Origin: Rostrohypoxylon terebratum
Taxonomy: Eukaryota; Ascomycota; Sordariomycetes; Xylariales; Hypoxylaceae
Assembly: GCA_022497145.1 (NCBI GenBank)
Contig: MU385884.1
Location: 186,001-250,000 of the forward strand
Direction of reading: 5' to 3'
Length of the DNA stretch: 64,000 bases
Of the stretch, positions 11,076-23,361 are shown in pieces. How positions within the stretch are numbered: position 1 is the stretch's first letter; each line of letters starts with the position of its first letter. The translations under genes were made by a program, and so were the position numbers. The notes beneath the pieces were generated by a model. The model was not told where the DNA came from, searched no databases, and was given only the letters and a program-made list of their open reading frames with translations.

Positions 11076-12191
11076 TTAGACGGCGGGCGATACCAAATAC
11101 CGATACCAATACCACGTGCATTTATCCCGATCATTTACCTAGGGTGGAGGCTTCGTTTCTGCATTGCATACCACCGGGGGCGGTAGGTCGTCCCGACTGG
11201 ATTTTCCGAGTACAACTTACATTGGATTGGATATGACTCCATACCTAGACTTTTACTGTCCTTTCCCCTTGATTATCTAGGTCCTAGGTACCTATAGTCG
11301 CCCCATCCCCCGACCTTCTTTTCTTTTGGATACGTTTTACTTTGGGTAGCGGGCCTTTTTCATGAAGAGGGGTGTTATAAAGATGATATTATGAGAATAG
11401 GCGCTGTTATTGAATTTAATTCTTTGAAATGTTGTTAGTAGATGGGTCTTGAATGATTGGAGGTGAAGATAAGATGCGTGATACATGTGAGACGTGAGAC
11501 AGTCGAAACTCCGAAACTCCTTCCGACGTAGATCCCACGTACGTACCCTACCTAGTAGTACTAGTTTAGTACGTAGCAGACTCCGATTTGATCTAGGATC
11601 TTGCAATTCGAGCTTGGTAGGTACGTGAGGTCGACGTAATCCATAGGTAGTACATATGTCATAAGACATCATAACAACCTTGAACTAACTTAGCCCCTGA
11701 AGCTAGGACATACCTACTATTACCTAGTATTAATAGATTGCTCACTAATTGGGTAATTGGGTCTAAGTTAAGTTGATCTCGCGTGACGCTTTCCCGACGA
11801 TTCGGAAAAGCGGGAGGCGGAAGAGTACGAGGAATTGCGACGGGAATAAATCAACAGCCGAAGAAAGCTCCCGGACAGTTAGCCACAGAAGACCGAAAGC
11901 GAACCTCGGTGAAATCCATCAGCTATTTCGTCACGATAGGACCGGATAGGTACCTAGATAATGATGATAATAACCTTAGAAAACAAAACCAATCATTCAT
12001 AGGTATTCTAGGTTCGTTTTCTTCATGTTTCGAAGTCATACAACTCCGTAAACGGACTTGAGAAAAGAAAAAAAGAAGATATACCCATTTCCCAAGGCAC
12101 GAACGAACGAGCGCGAATGATCCCTTTCGATCTTGGTCCTTGAACATTTCTCCCTCTGCCCCCTTCTGCCCCCTTCTGCCCCCCTTCTACG
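11076..12191. other. intergenic spacer
   Basis: This is the 3' region of the dehydrogenase gene and the promoter of the CoA-transferase gene. CCTAGGTACCTA-type motifs occur near 11279-11294 and 11550-11720. A C-rich direct repeat (TCTGCCCCC, about 12155-12186) lies just before the CoA-transferase start. No gene was seen. Confidence 0.6.
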
Positions 12192-13967
12192 ATGGCGCGC
12201 CCGCGGAGTTTGGCGTTACGGACAACTGCACAACTTTCACACCGATGGGCAGTACCCAGTGTGCGACGGCAATATAGTGCCGTGAGCGCCACTGTCGTCA
12301 CCCGTTCTAGATTCACGCCGTGTGTTGTGCGACCGCGTCGGTGCTATTCAACCGAAGCGCCGACGAAAGCGCCACGGGGCGGATCCAAAGTCTTCAAGTC
12401 CGCGGACGAGGCTGTCGCGGACCTCAAGGACGGCGATGTTATTCTCAGTGCTGGTTTCGGGCTATGCGGTGTCGCCGGTAAGCTTCGCGACGTACCGTCT
12501 TTCGAATGGTTCGAGTGTATGCACAAGTCACTAGTCGCTGATCGCTAATCGCGAATTCGTACAGAAACTCTCATCCAAGCGATCCACAAGAAAGGCCTCA
12601 AGGATCTCACTGCCGTTTCGAACAACGCCGGTTCGGGCGACCACGGTTTGGCGCTGCTCACGCGAGATGGACGGCTGAATCGCATCATCCTCTCATACCT
12701 AGGGTCGAACAAGGAGCTCGAGAAGCAATACCTCACAGGAAAGATCGCGGTCGAGCTATGTCCGCAGGGCACGCTCGCGGAGAAGCTGAGGGCCGCCGGT
12801 GCTGGTATTCCGGCGTTCTATACGGCGACGGGCGGGAAGACGTTCATAGAAACCGGCGAGATACCTGTGCGCTTCACTCCTGAAGCTGTTCTCGAGAAGG
12901 GCAAACCAAAAGAGACGAGGGTATTCAATGGAAGATCGTACATCATGGAGACTGCGCTACCCGGCGATGTAGCAATCCTGAGGGCGTGGAAAGTCGACGA
13001 AGCCGGCAACTGCGTGTTCAAGTAAGTCTACTCCGACCTTCATCTCACCAGAGCATGTGGTATTGACACGCTCGCTGTTAGATACACGACGAAGACGTAC
13101 GCAGGCCTCATGGCGAAGGCAGCGCGCATCGCCATAGTCGAGGCCGAAAACATCGTACCGATCGGGTCCATCGACCCGGACGTAGTCGACCTGCCCGGCA
13201 TCTTCATCGACCGCATCGTGCCAGCCACGGCGCCCAAGAACTTCGAGGTCCTGAAAGTGGCGCCGCCCAAATCGGACGCCTCCTCTGCCGGCAAGCCCGC
13301 CACGCTGGACTCTCGAAACCGCATCGCCCGCCGCGCGGCCAAGGAGCTCCACGACGGGTACTACGTGAACCTCGGAGTCGGCATCCCCACGCTGGCCGCT
13401 TCCTACCTTCCCGAGGACACCAAGGTCTGGCTGCAGTCCGAGAACGGCATCTTGGGCATGGGCCCGTACCCGGCGAGCGAGGCGGAAGCGGACCCGGACC
13501 TGATCAACGCGGGCAAGGAGACGACCACGCTCCTGCCGGGCGCGTCGACGTTCGACTCGGCGGAGTCGTTCGGCATGATCCGAGGCGGGCACGTCGACGT
13601 GTCGATCCTGGGTGCTTTCCAGGTATCGGCCTCGGGCGACCTGGCCAATTACATGATCCCCGGGCGCGTGTTCAAGGGCATGGGAGGCGCCATGGATCTC
13701 GTGTCGAACCCGGACCACACCAAGATCGTCGTGGCGACGGAGCACGTCGACAAGAAGGGCCGCAGCAAGATCGTCCAAGATTGTCAACTTCCCCTTACCG
13801 GGAAGGGGGTCGTTAGCACTATCATCACGGACCTTGCCGTCTTCCAGGTGGACCGCGTCAAGGGCGGCCTGACGCTGACTGAGATCGCCGAGGGTGTTGA
13901 TTTGGACACTGTCAAGGCGAAGACGGATGCCGAGTTTACGGTCGCGGACGATCTTAAGACGTTCTAG
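12192..13967 (+). CDS. succinyl-CoA:3-ketoacid CoA-transferase, mitochondrial (3 exons)
   Basis: Transfers CoA from succinyl-CoA to acetoacetate (ketone-body use; fungal homologues also move CoA between short acids) in the mitochondrial matrix. Exons are 12192-12477, 12565-13021 and 13082-13967, with introns of 87 and 60 bp having GTAAGC and GTAAGT donors; the joined frame gives 542 aa. The first 55 or so residues are rich in Arg, Ser and Ala without acidic residues, fitting a mitochondrial targeting peptide. The alpha half begins KVFKSADEAVADLKDGD and includes GSGDHGLALL and CPQGTLAEKLRA. The beta half begins RIARRAAKELHDGYYVNLGV. The catalytic Glu368 is in WLQSENGILGMG. Length and order match the fused alpha-beta family, so the gene looks intact. 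Confidence 0.93.
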
Positions 13968-14437
13968 ATTAGATTTGGAGATGACACGAGAGATGAGGCA
14001 AAAGATAGCAGGTGGCCATGTGAGACGGCGTAAGGTGGAATACATATGTCGGGAGGTTTCTCTGTATATAGAGTTCGCTGCATTGCTCATAGGTAGGAAT
14101 AGGGGTTGCCAGCGTTTGATGCACAAGAGGTAAACACGCACTTTTCCTTATCCGCGGTGGCTGTCAAACGAAGCGTATTATCATTCCGCCCTTATTTCTC
14201 ATATCTAGGTTACCTATATCAAAATGAGACATGCCTACTTCTTATTACCTGGGCATTGATCTAGGTACCTTAGGTAGATACTACATCATCTCATGATAGA
14301 GAGTCTTATGTACATAATTTGTGTGTACGTACACTACCTGTGTATGTAGTTCATCTCATAATCCATTCCCCTCGGCGCACGAGCTGACGACGCCTTATCT
14401 CATCCCATCTCAGCTCTCCCCGTCTTCCACCACCACC
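13968..14437. other. tail-to-tail spacer
   Basis: Spacer between the convergent CoA-transferase and AhpD-like genes, presumably their 3' UTRs. It contains ACCTAGG/CTAGGTACCTTAGG-type motifs at about 14260-14280 and nothing else recognisable. Confidence 0.6.
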
Positions 14438-15447
14438 TCATAACTTCGGCCGCAACCCAGGCGCAAACGTAGTCCCCTGCCCGCCGGTGATCACACTGAC
14501 CAGCTTATCCACGCTCTCCAGCAACCAGATGTTTCCGTCATCGGTAGCGAGCCAAGCCCCTCCCTCAACAGGCTCCTCGCCCTCAGCGTCGGCGCCGGCG
14601 TTGTCGTTGTCGTTCTGGTAGGCCTTGCGCAAGCCGAAGACGTGCGAGACGACCTGCGGCGCGACGCCGGTCTGGGCGCGCAGACACGCGACGGCGACGA
14701 GCGACGTGAGCACGCGGCCGACCTTGGCGGGCGCGTCGTCGTACGCGCCGCCGCCGCGCGGGTTCGCCAGCAGCGTCGCGTAGTGGCCGTGCAGGATGTG
14801 CACGGGCAGGTCCGGGTGCGACTGCGCCAGCTTGTCCAGCAGCTTGCGCTCGAAGCCCCGGTACACCGAGTCCCAGAGCGCGAGGCCGTCGCGCTGGCGC
14901 TCCTCGAGATTCTCCGGCGTCAGCGAGCGCCGCGCGCGCGTGTCCAGCGCCGATGCTACGTCGGCTGGTAGGCTGTTGTAGAAGACCCCTAGCGTGTTGA
15001 TGCTGCGCGGGATCCCGTTGAAGGATATGCACTTCAGCCCGACCTCGCGGATCAGCTCCGCGTTCTGCGCCGCCGTGCGCGGCCCGCGAGGCCCGCTAGG
15101 CGAAGAGTTCGCCAGGTGGAAGATCTGGGTCATGGCCTCCGGGCAGTTGAGGGTTACGGAGACGGCTGTCTGGTGGTTTGTTTAGTTATTTATTTATTCA
15201 CTATTCTCGTTCTTTCCCCCTTCACTATTTCTTCACTATTTCCTAGGACTAGGGGAATAAGAGCAAGATGTTGTTTAGTTTCACCTACCGATACTGTCAC
15301 CCAAGCGGGCAATCCAACTTTCTTCTCTGCCGCATCGCTGGCGAATTTCGTCAACGCCGTCTGCACGCCTGCCGACGAGGGAGTGTATCCCGGACTCGCG
15401 TGGCTGGCGTTGATGAGCGCCTTCAGTGTGTTCGAAAGTTTAGACAT
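14438..15447 (-). CDS. AhpD-like (carboxymuconolactone decarboxylase-like) protein, 2 exons
   Basis: Exons are 15289-15447 (53 codons) and 14438-15169, separated by a 119-bp intron with a GTAGGT donor and an AACTAAAC branch-like site; the total is 296 aa. The N-terminal helix block includes LTKFASDAAEKKVGLPAWVTVS. After the junction come NCPEAMTQIFHLA and the characteristic REVGLKCISFNGIPRSINTL (about residues 95-114), then WDSVYRGFERKLLDKL and ILHGHYATLL. This pattern is what fungal AhpD-like helical-bundle proteins show. Such proteins are often annotated as peroxidase-related, but no CxxC redox pair is visible, so the reaction is unknown. The C-terminal half is very GC-rich and gives long shadow frames. 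Confidence 0.7.
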
Positions 15448-16652
15448 CTTCCACTCTTATTCTTAGGTACTTAGTAGGTACGATATGAGAGATGAGAAAT
15501 GGTAAGACAAGTGAGCAACGGCAAGATTAAATAGGTTGATCCTGATCCCTCCAATTAGGTAGGTATGTAAAAATGGATGACTCTTTTTTTAACCAAGTAT
15601 TCTGGTGATGTTGATGTTCGTTTGACGAAAAGTCTCAGATCGCACGTTGATCCGTTTGTCGCGATCGTTTTCCAAACGGCTTAATGCGAAATCGGGATGA
15701 GTCCGACGGCATTAGCTTATGGATATAAATATTAATCTTATTATATAGACTTGTCTCTTAGGTGATCCTGAACAGATAATTCAACCGATGATGATGTTTG
15801 TTTAGGTGTTGGTTTTAGGTGTTAGTAACTGGAGCTTACAAGGGAGTTAGTGAATAATAGGTAATTATTGCCTTGTTGAATCCGAGAGTATAAGGTTATG
15901 CCGCGGTAAAAAAAAAAAAAAGATCCCTGGAGAAGGAATTCGGTGGTTCAAGAAACCCCGAAATCTCACCTAGAACCCTTGGAATACCCTAGCTATACAG
16001 TAGCTCGGCTAGCTTTATTAGAGCCTACTCACAGTCTCACAACCAGACAACCTGAAACCCACCTGGGCACTCACTCACAGGTACATTTAAGGCGCTAATT
16101 CAGGAACAAACGGTCCCTAAAAATGACCAATCAGTTGTTGAGGTTCCATATCCATTGGTCCTAGTCTTCAACTCGGGTAATATTTGTGAAGCCGGTATTA
16201 ACATATGCTCATGAGAGTATCGTGTGTTTCTTCCAAAAAAAAAAAAAAAAATAACCCAAGGCCAAAGCACATGCTTTTATCACCAAGAAATATCACCGAC
16301 TATAAAGATATTATATTTCCTAGTCGTTGAAAAAAAAATTCCTCAAAAACTCCTGGGAACCCATTGGTACCGATTCTATACCCATAACCTATTCGTTACC
16401 TGACCTATCTTCCCAAGTATCCTTTCGATATCTCAGTATATATCATGGAGCGTCGTGAAACCACGTGGGGTGTCCGATGAAATGCCTCAGTAAGGGACGT
16501 TCAGGCCAACCTTCCGCTTAGACGCACGCCAAGGTAAGGTGGATCGATTTCACTTTCATATGATAATTCCCTCGTGGGAAGGTCTTTAATGGTTCCCGCA
16601 AAACGCAAACTCGCTCACTTTCCCCTCATTCTCATCCAAAACCGCCGTCAAC
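15448..16652. other. intergenic spacer
   Basis: This is the promoter of the AhpD-like gene and the 3' region of the MFS permease. It holds several A-runs (about 15907, 16236 and 16330). No coding signal or RNA gene was recognised. Confidence 0.55.
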
Positions 16653-18932
16653 TCATAGCACCAACCTGAATGTAGGATCACGGTCGTCGCCAAAGCCCCG
16701 GTACTTGTCGTACTTGCCGTTCGCCTTGTCTCGGTTGATCTTCCAGCAGTATAGCACATTGCAAGCGACCCTGGGAAGTCTGTTAGCCCACAGGCGGTCC
16801 AAAGCTAGGTACCTACTCAACAAGATGAAATCACTCACAGGAGCCATCCACCACACAACAATCCCATGATGATGGTATGGCCTTCAAAGTAGGCCGGTCC
16901 CTGGGACTTGGGATAGATGAAGACGGCGACGAATCCACCACAGTTCGCGATGGCAAGCTGCAGCGCGCTTGTCGTAGCACGCTTGTAGTGACCAGCCGAG
17001 TTCTATGCCGTCCTTTGTCAGCAAAGGGGTACTAGGTAGCATAGCATCATGCACGGACATGGGATGACTTACGTTCGAGAGCCAGCCCAAAACGGGCGGC
17101 ACGCTACTATAAAGACCGGTAGCCATGAGAAAAGTCATACCATATTTGACTTTATCGTTTTTCGTGTTGGCGATCACGCCGTATCCAATAATCGCCAACG
17201 GCAACGAACAGAGCATGACAGGACCTCTAACACGGAATCGATCAGAGATATAGGCGGTGATAACTGGTCAACGTCAGTCTCGTCAACAACGGGAAATGGC
17301 TCGTTCGAATTTATACATACCTGTAACGACCGAGGCCACAGCGTAGGGAATGACGGACCACAGCTGAGCTTCATCTGCCGTGTATCCTAATCCCGAAATG
17401 ATTGTCGGGAGCTGATGGCGATTTGTTAGGACGAGTTGTCTGGGGGGGATTTACGATGTGCAGTATCAACTTACGAAGAGACCGAAACTGTAAAGGCCGC
17501 TGAGGATGCCGAAGTACGCGCAGGCTGTGAACCAAGTCTGCAGGCTGAAGACGCCGCGGCCCACCTCGGACCAGGCGAATCTTTCGGAGGCTTCCCTGCG
17601 AAAGTCGTCAACACGATGTCATAACACAGAGAAGCTTAACGTGGCGAAACATACTTTTCACGGTGGCTGCCGTCGCCGCTACCGCTGGAGGCGTGGAGTC
17701 GACTAACAGCGAACTGGCGCTCCTCGGGAGTAAGGAACTTGGCCGAACCTGCACCATTCGGGAGTAGGAAGTAGGCAGCAATTCCGACGAGCGCAGTCTT
17801 CGAAATGATTAGCGTTCGTCCATCGGCTGCGCGCCGCAGAGCCGGCGTTGACTTACGAAGAGACCCTCAATGACGAAAATCCATCTCCACTTGTTGAGGC
17901 CACCTCGAGTGCCTATCTCAGCTATTCCGCGAGCCAACAGGCCTACGATATGTCAGACTCAATCAACATTGTACTATTATTAAGGGGTAAGCTTCAATGA
18001 TGCAAGGAGGAACGCCTACCTCCGAATGCGCCGGACAGAGACGCAGCGGTATAGAAGATACCAATTCGCAGAGCGAGTTCACCCCTGGTATAGATGGTCG
18101 ACAAGTATAAAACCTACATTGTCTGTTAGCCACGAAATATCGATACTAATTGGTGTTGGAAACCGGTCACGTACAATTCCAGGTAGGAGGCCACCTTCAG
18201 TTAATCTATCGCGTCGAGTCAGCAATTTGGTCTTATGAATCGGGAGGCTGCTTTTTAATATGCCAAGGATGGCTCTTATTGGAAAGGGAGGAAACATTAG
18301 GTAGGTAAAGAAATGTGGCGAAACAGCCTCGGGAGTGGGAAGAAGAATTGACTAACCCAAGAAGCGCACGAACACCAGCAAAGCCGGCGAAGTTCTGGAC
18401 GAATCCAAGACACATAGCCGACACACCCCAGAAGAAGGTCAGGCATGGTAGCCAAATTTGAGGCGTCAGCTTCTTGAGGATCAAGTTACTCGGGATCTCG
18501 CTGAGGATGTACGTCGCGTAGAATACGGCGAGTCCTTGATCGTACTGGTGGTCCGTGATGCCGATGTCTCCCTCGAGGTTGTACAGCCGCGCATTTCCCA
18601 CGTTCGTCCTGTCCAGGAACGAGCAGAGGAACAGGACCGCGAGAACCGGAAGGATCCTATATTCACACGGTTAGACTCTATCACGTATCATCGATTTTTT
18701 TTTTTTCATTTCTGTTTCTCATTTCTTTTTTTCTTTTCTTATTTTTGAGTCGGCTGAGAGAATGAAACAAAACAAAATGAAATAAATTCAAGTCGAACCT
18801 CGTGTCTAGCTTCCAAAGGATCTTACGCGTCAGTTGCTTGTCGGTAGAGCTGACCTGGATCGCGGTCCCCTTCTCGAGCTCCTCCACCGTCGCCTTATTA
18901 GACGACCTCTCGCCGGATTCGGAAGACGTCAT
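16653..18932 (-). CDS. Dal5-type MFS permease (anion:cation symporter family), 11 exons
   Basis: Major facilitator of the allantoate/nicotinate/vitamin permease group, acting as a proton symporter for small organic anions at the plasma membrane; the substrate is unknown. Exons in transcript order are 18799-18932, 18357-18656, 18175-18205 (31 bp), 18113-18020, 17942-17857, 17797-17655, 17595-17475, 17411-17321, 17263-17073, 17002-16839 and 16770-16653. All junctions are GT-AG and keep frame, giving 490 aa. Family marks are FLCSFLDRTNVGNARL (TM1 and first loop), SEIPSNLILKK (TM2), GLTEGGLLPGIVLYLS (TM4, across two junctions) and LNKWRWIFVIEGLF (before TM6). In the second half come WLSNNSAGHYKRATT and the TM segment after it. 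The frame also has GTG codons before the ATG; the ATG at 18932 is the natural start. The nearest upstream gene on the same strand is a Zn2Cys6 regulator. Confidence 0.9.
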
Positions 18933-20665
18933 TCTCACAGAATATCTATATTCCTCTTTTCCTTTCTTCTCTTTTCTTCTCTTTTCTTCTCTTTTCTTTT
19001 TTTCCGTGTCGCGAACCGAAGACGAAGATGAAGAAGAATAGGAATGGGAATAGGAATACGAAGGAGAGAGAAAAAAGAAAGAAAGAAAGACGGGATGAAA
19101 AGAGGAAGAAGGTTCGGTGGGTTTATTCTTGCCGTTCGGGACACCGCACAGCCAACCTTTATTAAAAGCTTTGCAGAAGCAGCGAAGAAGAACTTAACCC
19201 GAGTTGCACCAACAGCGGAGTCATTTGAGTGATAGTGCTCGGTGCTGGGATTAGGTATCTGCTGGGATATGCTAGGATATGGGATATCTGCTAGGATATC
19301 TGCTGGGACCAAGGTGTTGGTAATACATACAGCGACACAGCGACACAGCGACACAGCGACACAGCGACACAGCGACACACAGCAATACAACGATACAACA
19401 GGTTACCTGGGGCATCGAGGAACTCCAGTCATGTTGCGGGGGAATTAGATTACTAGTACATTAGCTTGGGGGAACCAGGGGGGTCAGCTAGGGGACGACA
19501 GGCCGTTGAATTCATCGAAATTGGCGTACGGGTGTGGGGTAAAAGTACCTAGTGGTAACCTCCTCGCTTCCAGTCTTGGCCCTTGGGGTTTGACTTTACT
19601 GTGCAAGTACCTAAGCTGACCTGGGTATTACCCTAGCGGACAGTAAGCTGTTTGGTGGCTACAGCAGGTGACAGCGATCTTCGCAACTAGTAATAGCGAC
19701 CAAGGCCAAGGCCCCAAGGGCGACTAATCCATTAGCAACGCGGAGTCGCTGCGGGGAGGTATCCATTTCCCGGACTTTGATATATCCCCGAAAGCTGACG
19801 GCTCTTTGACCTAATCTTTAAGAGCAGGGAAATCAAATTCATTACTACCTACTACCACTACCACTACCACTACCACAAGTCAGTTTCGCCAATGTCACGA
19901 CATGATAAGCTCCGGGTTGGTGTGTACTATGTAGGATCCGAGACGGAAGGGAAAGAGAGGTAAGAATGGAATGCTGCCTCTGAACACACCTATTTGGCTT
20001 GGCCTCAACGAATGCGCCCCTGTCACTTTGCGATTGGGGAAAACTCGTTATTAGGTAGTATTACTAGGTACCACATCATGCGTGCGCGACGCCGCGCTAC
20101 GGGCGATATCTAGCATAAGACCCTAGGACCCTAGAGCCTAGGTAGTAGATAGGGCCTAGGCATCTTAACACATCTTACATCTAAGCTGCGTCGTCCAAAT
20201 ATTCGAATTCTGTTCTAGAAGCTCACGAGCTCACATCGAGTGGCATGCTACTTTGGATTTCCTTTTAAATTATTTAGTAAACATCCTCTCGGACTTTATT
20301 TACGAGATACCTACCAGGTACCTACCTATGTATGGTTAGAATCTTTTGAATTTTTTTCCGGGCATCCAAAACGTGTTTGCAACTTATTGTAGCATCACCT
20401 GCAGGAAGGGTCCTAACAGAGTGTAACCTTTTTAAATTTTTTCGCCTCTGCTCAAGAGAAGTCATAAACGCTCTCCCTAGCATCTATGGATATAAGCTGA
20501 CATATAGTAAACAATGCATTGAACCGGAATTATCCAAAAATCACTCTAACCCATTTCCTGTTTCATGTTTCCAACACCGTGCGATGCTCCCCGTAACCCC
20601 CCTCCCTCCCCACCGCGAACGCCCAAGTGCCGTATACTCACGTCGTAGATATAGAATTTAAACAT
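18933..20665. other. intergenic spacer between permease and regulator genes
   Basis: This is the promoter side of the MFS gene and the 3' side of the Zn2Cys6 gene. It contains a long pyrimidine tract (18955-19003), an 8-bp tandem repeat (19331-19378), a CTACCA array (19843-19877) and CCTAGG-type motifs near 20120-20160. No gene was recognised. Confidence 0.6.
19331..19378. repeat. 8-bp tandem repeat, six perfect copies
   Basis: Six exact head-to-tail copies of AGCGACAC lie about 0.4 kb upstream of the permease start codon. The open frame of repeated Cys/Arg/Val residues across it is a repeat product. Confidence 0.95.
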
Positions 20666-23361
20666 TTACGTCCCGAACGTCGACCAGTCCATCCAGTCTA
20701 GATCAGCACTCTGAAATTGAAAATCTTCCCAAAACGCGTTGAGCCCAATGTCGGTACTGTGGATGGCTTCATCTAACTGGTTCTCGTCAGACATGGTAGA
20801 GAATAATAAGTAGTCCGGCGGCAGACTTGTTGCCGAGACCGGCATTATTTGCATCGCTCCGGGGTGGTTGGCCATGTGAGCGGCGGCCATGTCAGCATAA
20901 ATAGGAGCGTTCTTAGCCACGTCTCCGTTAGCCTCCGGCAGAGCTTGCGTATTTTCTGAAGCTCGCGATGCATATCTGAGGATCTGTCTCAATTGGCCGG
21001 CGAATAGACAAGAGAGGCCCTTCCGTTGAATCGGGGTAGATCCTATCCTCTCCAGTACATCTGTAGTCTCTGCTATTAAAGCTCTGATACTAGGAGCTAG
21101 GCTAGAGCCTCTGCCATCAGCAACGGTGCTAACTCTCAGTGCGAAGCATGCCGCAAATGATATCATAATGGCTGTGTTGTTAGGCATTGATCTCAACTGT
21201 CCCTCGCCCTGAACGGCGACTCGCAGGACGTTCAGAGCAGATGAGAGGCCAGCAGCACGGAAGAAATGCCGTGCTCCCACAGGCGCAGTGCCATGATTGA
21301 TCACGGAGCTGTACAGAGATAGTCGGGTATGAGAAGCAAGAATCTCAACGTATGGGGGTAATGAGAGCTCTATATTGGTTAGTTACACAATTCAAACTCG
21401 TCGTTCATGGAAAACTCACTTTCGCGATCGCCCAACTGTACGGGCCATGTCTGGTACCATTTATCGAAGAAAAGAGTGATTTCACTTTTGACTCTATGAT
21501 CGATTGATGTGAGCACACTTCTCGACCGCACGACTTAGATAACTTACCTATCAACGACGGATGACTCGCTATTGCCATTAACATAGCTATCGCATATCGC
21601 CTTCACTTTTGTAATAATAGTCGTCTATGGCAGGTAGCCAATTAGCGTACAGTTATTTTCCATTTTCGGAAAGATGTCCATACCAGATCTCGCCTTAAAA
21701 CGGCGACAGACACAATGGAACCGTCCCACCTGTCTGCTAGTTCATTGAGGTGCCATTGGTCGCAACTCTCAATGAGCGGCGACATTGGCAAAACGTAATT
21801 TCTTCCTCTTGCGAGACATACGCTATAAACGGGGTCAGTCGGCTTCATTTAAGTAAAGATTTGGTATGCCAATACCCTCTTTCAAGAACGAATAGAGATA
21901 ACCATGTTCGTTCTCTTCTTCTCAAGAGTCTGCGTCCTCTTGGCGAATCTGGATCAATATCGCTCAACCCGTCTATATTGAGTGCCTTTCGGCCAGAGAT
22001 GCAATCGGAGATAGCAATAGTATCTCTCGGGCTCCGCGGTTCCGTGGACGGAGGTAGAATGATTTTATTGAGGGATAGGTCCAAGGCGATCGTTAGAGCC
22101 ATAGAAAGATAAGTCGAAGTCTCGTCGTCGGCCCAGTGTTCACCAGCCGATATCCAAGGTATGTTGACCATAAAAGCCAAGATAATTTCCACAGATTTGT
22201 AGCGTTTCGACATGATAAGGCCAGCGAGCTTCTGTCGGTGGTTTGAGAGTCGCTTATATAACGATTCCATCGAGGGTGAGAACAATGCCGACGCAGCAGC
22301 TATTGAAGTCAACAAAAAAGCCGAGCGGCTTCGAACGAACTCTACCGTATGTATTACGGGATCAATGCCCCAACGCGTATGTGAGAGCTTTTCGTAGAAA
22401 CTAAGGTGATTTAGTTAGCACTTAAAGACTGTACAAATGTAGAATATGAAACGACGAAGACATACTAGGCGAACAATGTTTCGGCCTCTGCAAGGGTGAT
22501 GAGGCCTAGTTCGATCGGATCTAGGTCTTCGCCGACATCTAATCGGGCTTGGAAACGCCCAAAGAATTTTTGTAAATCATCGCCTTCTCCAGAAGCAGCT
22601 CGGTTTGGAACCGATTTAGGAATTCGCCCTGTCCCGTTTGTTTGCGCTTGTGGCGTTATAGATGATAATAATTCGGATGTCCGGGCGAGCAATTGCAGCG
22701 GGTTCTCGGCATCATCCAAGCTGAGCTGATCTTCTTCGACCTTGGTATGCACTGCCGGGTCATCGCGCGAACAGGTTTGCGAAGGTGAGGTCCCTATCGA
22801 GGGAGGTGTCTGCTGAGGAGACAAGGACGCCTGATCATGTTCTATACCATTTTGCGATATGCGCCGCGGGAGTCCATCTCGACCATTTAAAAGTTCCCTA
22901 CTTCTCTCAAGCAGGAATCTCAATTCTGTGGCTTGCTCGGCCGTCTGCACCTGATCGATAGCGCCTGCGTGTGACCTTCTCAAGGCCTGCTCGATCTGAA
23001 AGACGGCCTTCTCCAACCCGGAGTGTTTGCTATCCGAAGAGATCAGTCAATTAGATTTCGCGAGGCTCTAGGGATAAAATTATTATGAAATATTACATCC
23101 ATGGATGTTAGAGATGTCAAATGTCATAGGTCAAACGTCAAATGTCAAATGTCAAATGTCAAACGTCAGATCTTACTTCTTTACGCCCTTATGTCGTCCC
23201 ACGTGAAAAAGCGGCGCGGAACACTGAATCGAGCGCTGAGTGCATCTAGTACAGGTAGAGGACCCGCTTGGACGAACGCATTTCAGCTTCGATTTCTTGC
23301 AGTTGAAGCAGGCGGCAAGGCGCTCCTCGTCTCTCGAATCAGTTTCTGACTTCGGCGCCAT
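20666..23361 (-). CDS. Zn2Cys6 fungal transcription factor, 7 exons
   Basis: Nuclear zinc-cluster regulator of 755 aa. Exons in transcript order are 23177-23361, 22466-23029, 21876-22400, 21684-21822, 21548-21624, 21420-21493 and 20666-21369, all GT-AG and frame-keeping. The DNA-binding cluster is near the N-terminus: Cys18, 21, 28, 37, 40 and 47 (C-x2-C-x6-C-x8-C-x2-C-x6-C) around CFNCKKSKLKC. A basic linker and a heptad-like helix follow (GLEKAVFQIEQALRRS), fitting dimerisation. After a Ser/Gln/Pro-rich region comes the fungal-specific factor domain: FYEKL, RSRSAFLLTSIAAASALFSP and RERTWLSLFVLERGVCLARG. The C-terminus is acidic/aromatic, ending DLDWMDWSTFGT, and could activate transcription. 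Target genes are unknown; the Dal5-type permease beside it is the obvious candidate. Confidence 0.9.
23114..23169. repeat. heptamer tandem repeat inside an intron
   Basis: About eight slightly diverged copies of GTCAAAT/GTCAAAC occupy part of the first intron of the zinc-cluster gene (23030-23176), beginning 7 bp downstream of its donor. Confidence 0.85.

Noticed and set aside
2590..15447. Secondary-metabolite gene cluster
   Set aside because: No backbone synthase (PKS, NRPS, terpene cyclase) anywhere in the window; the enzymes are primary-metabolism types.
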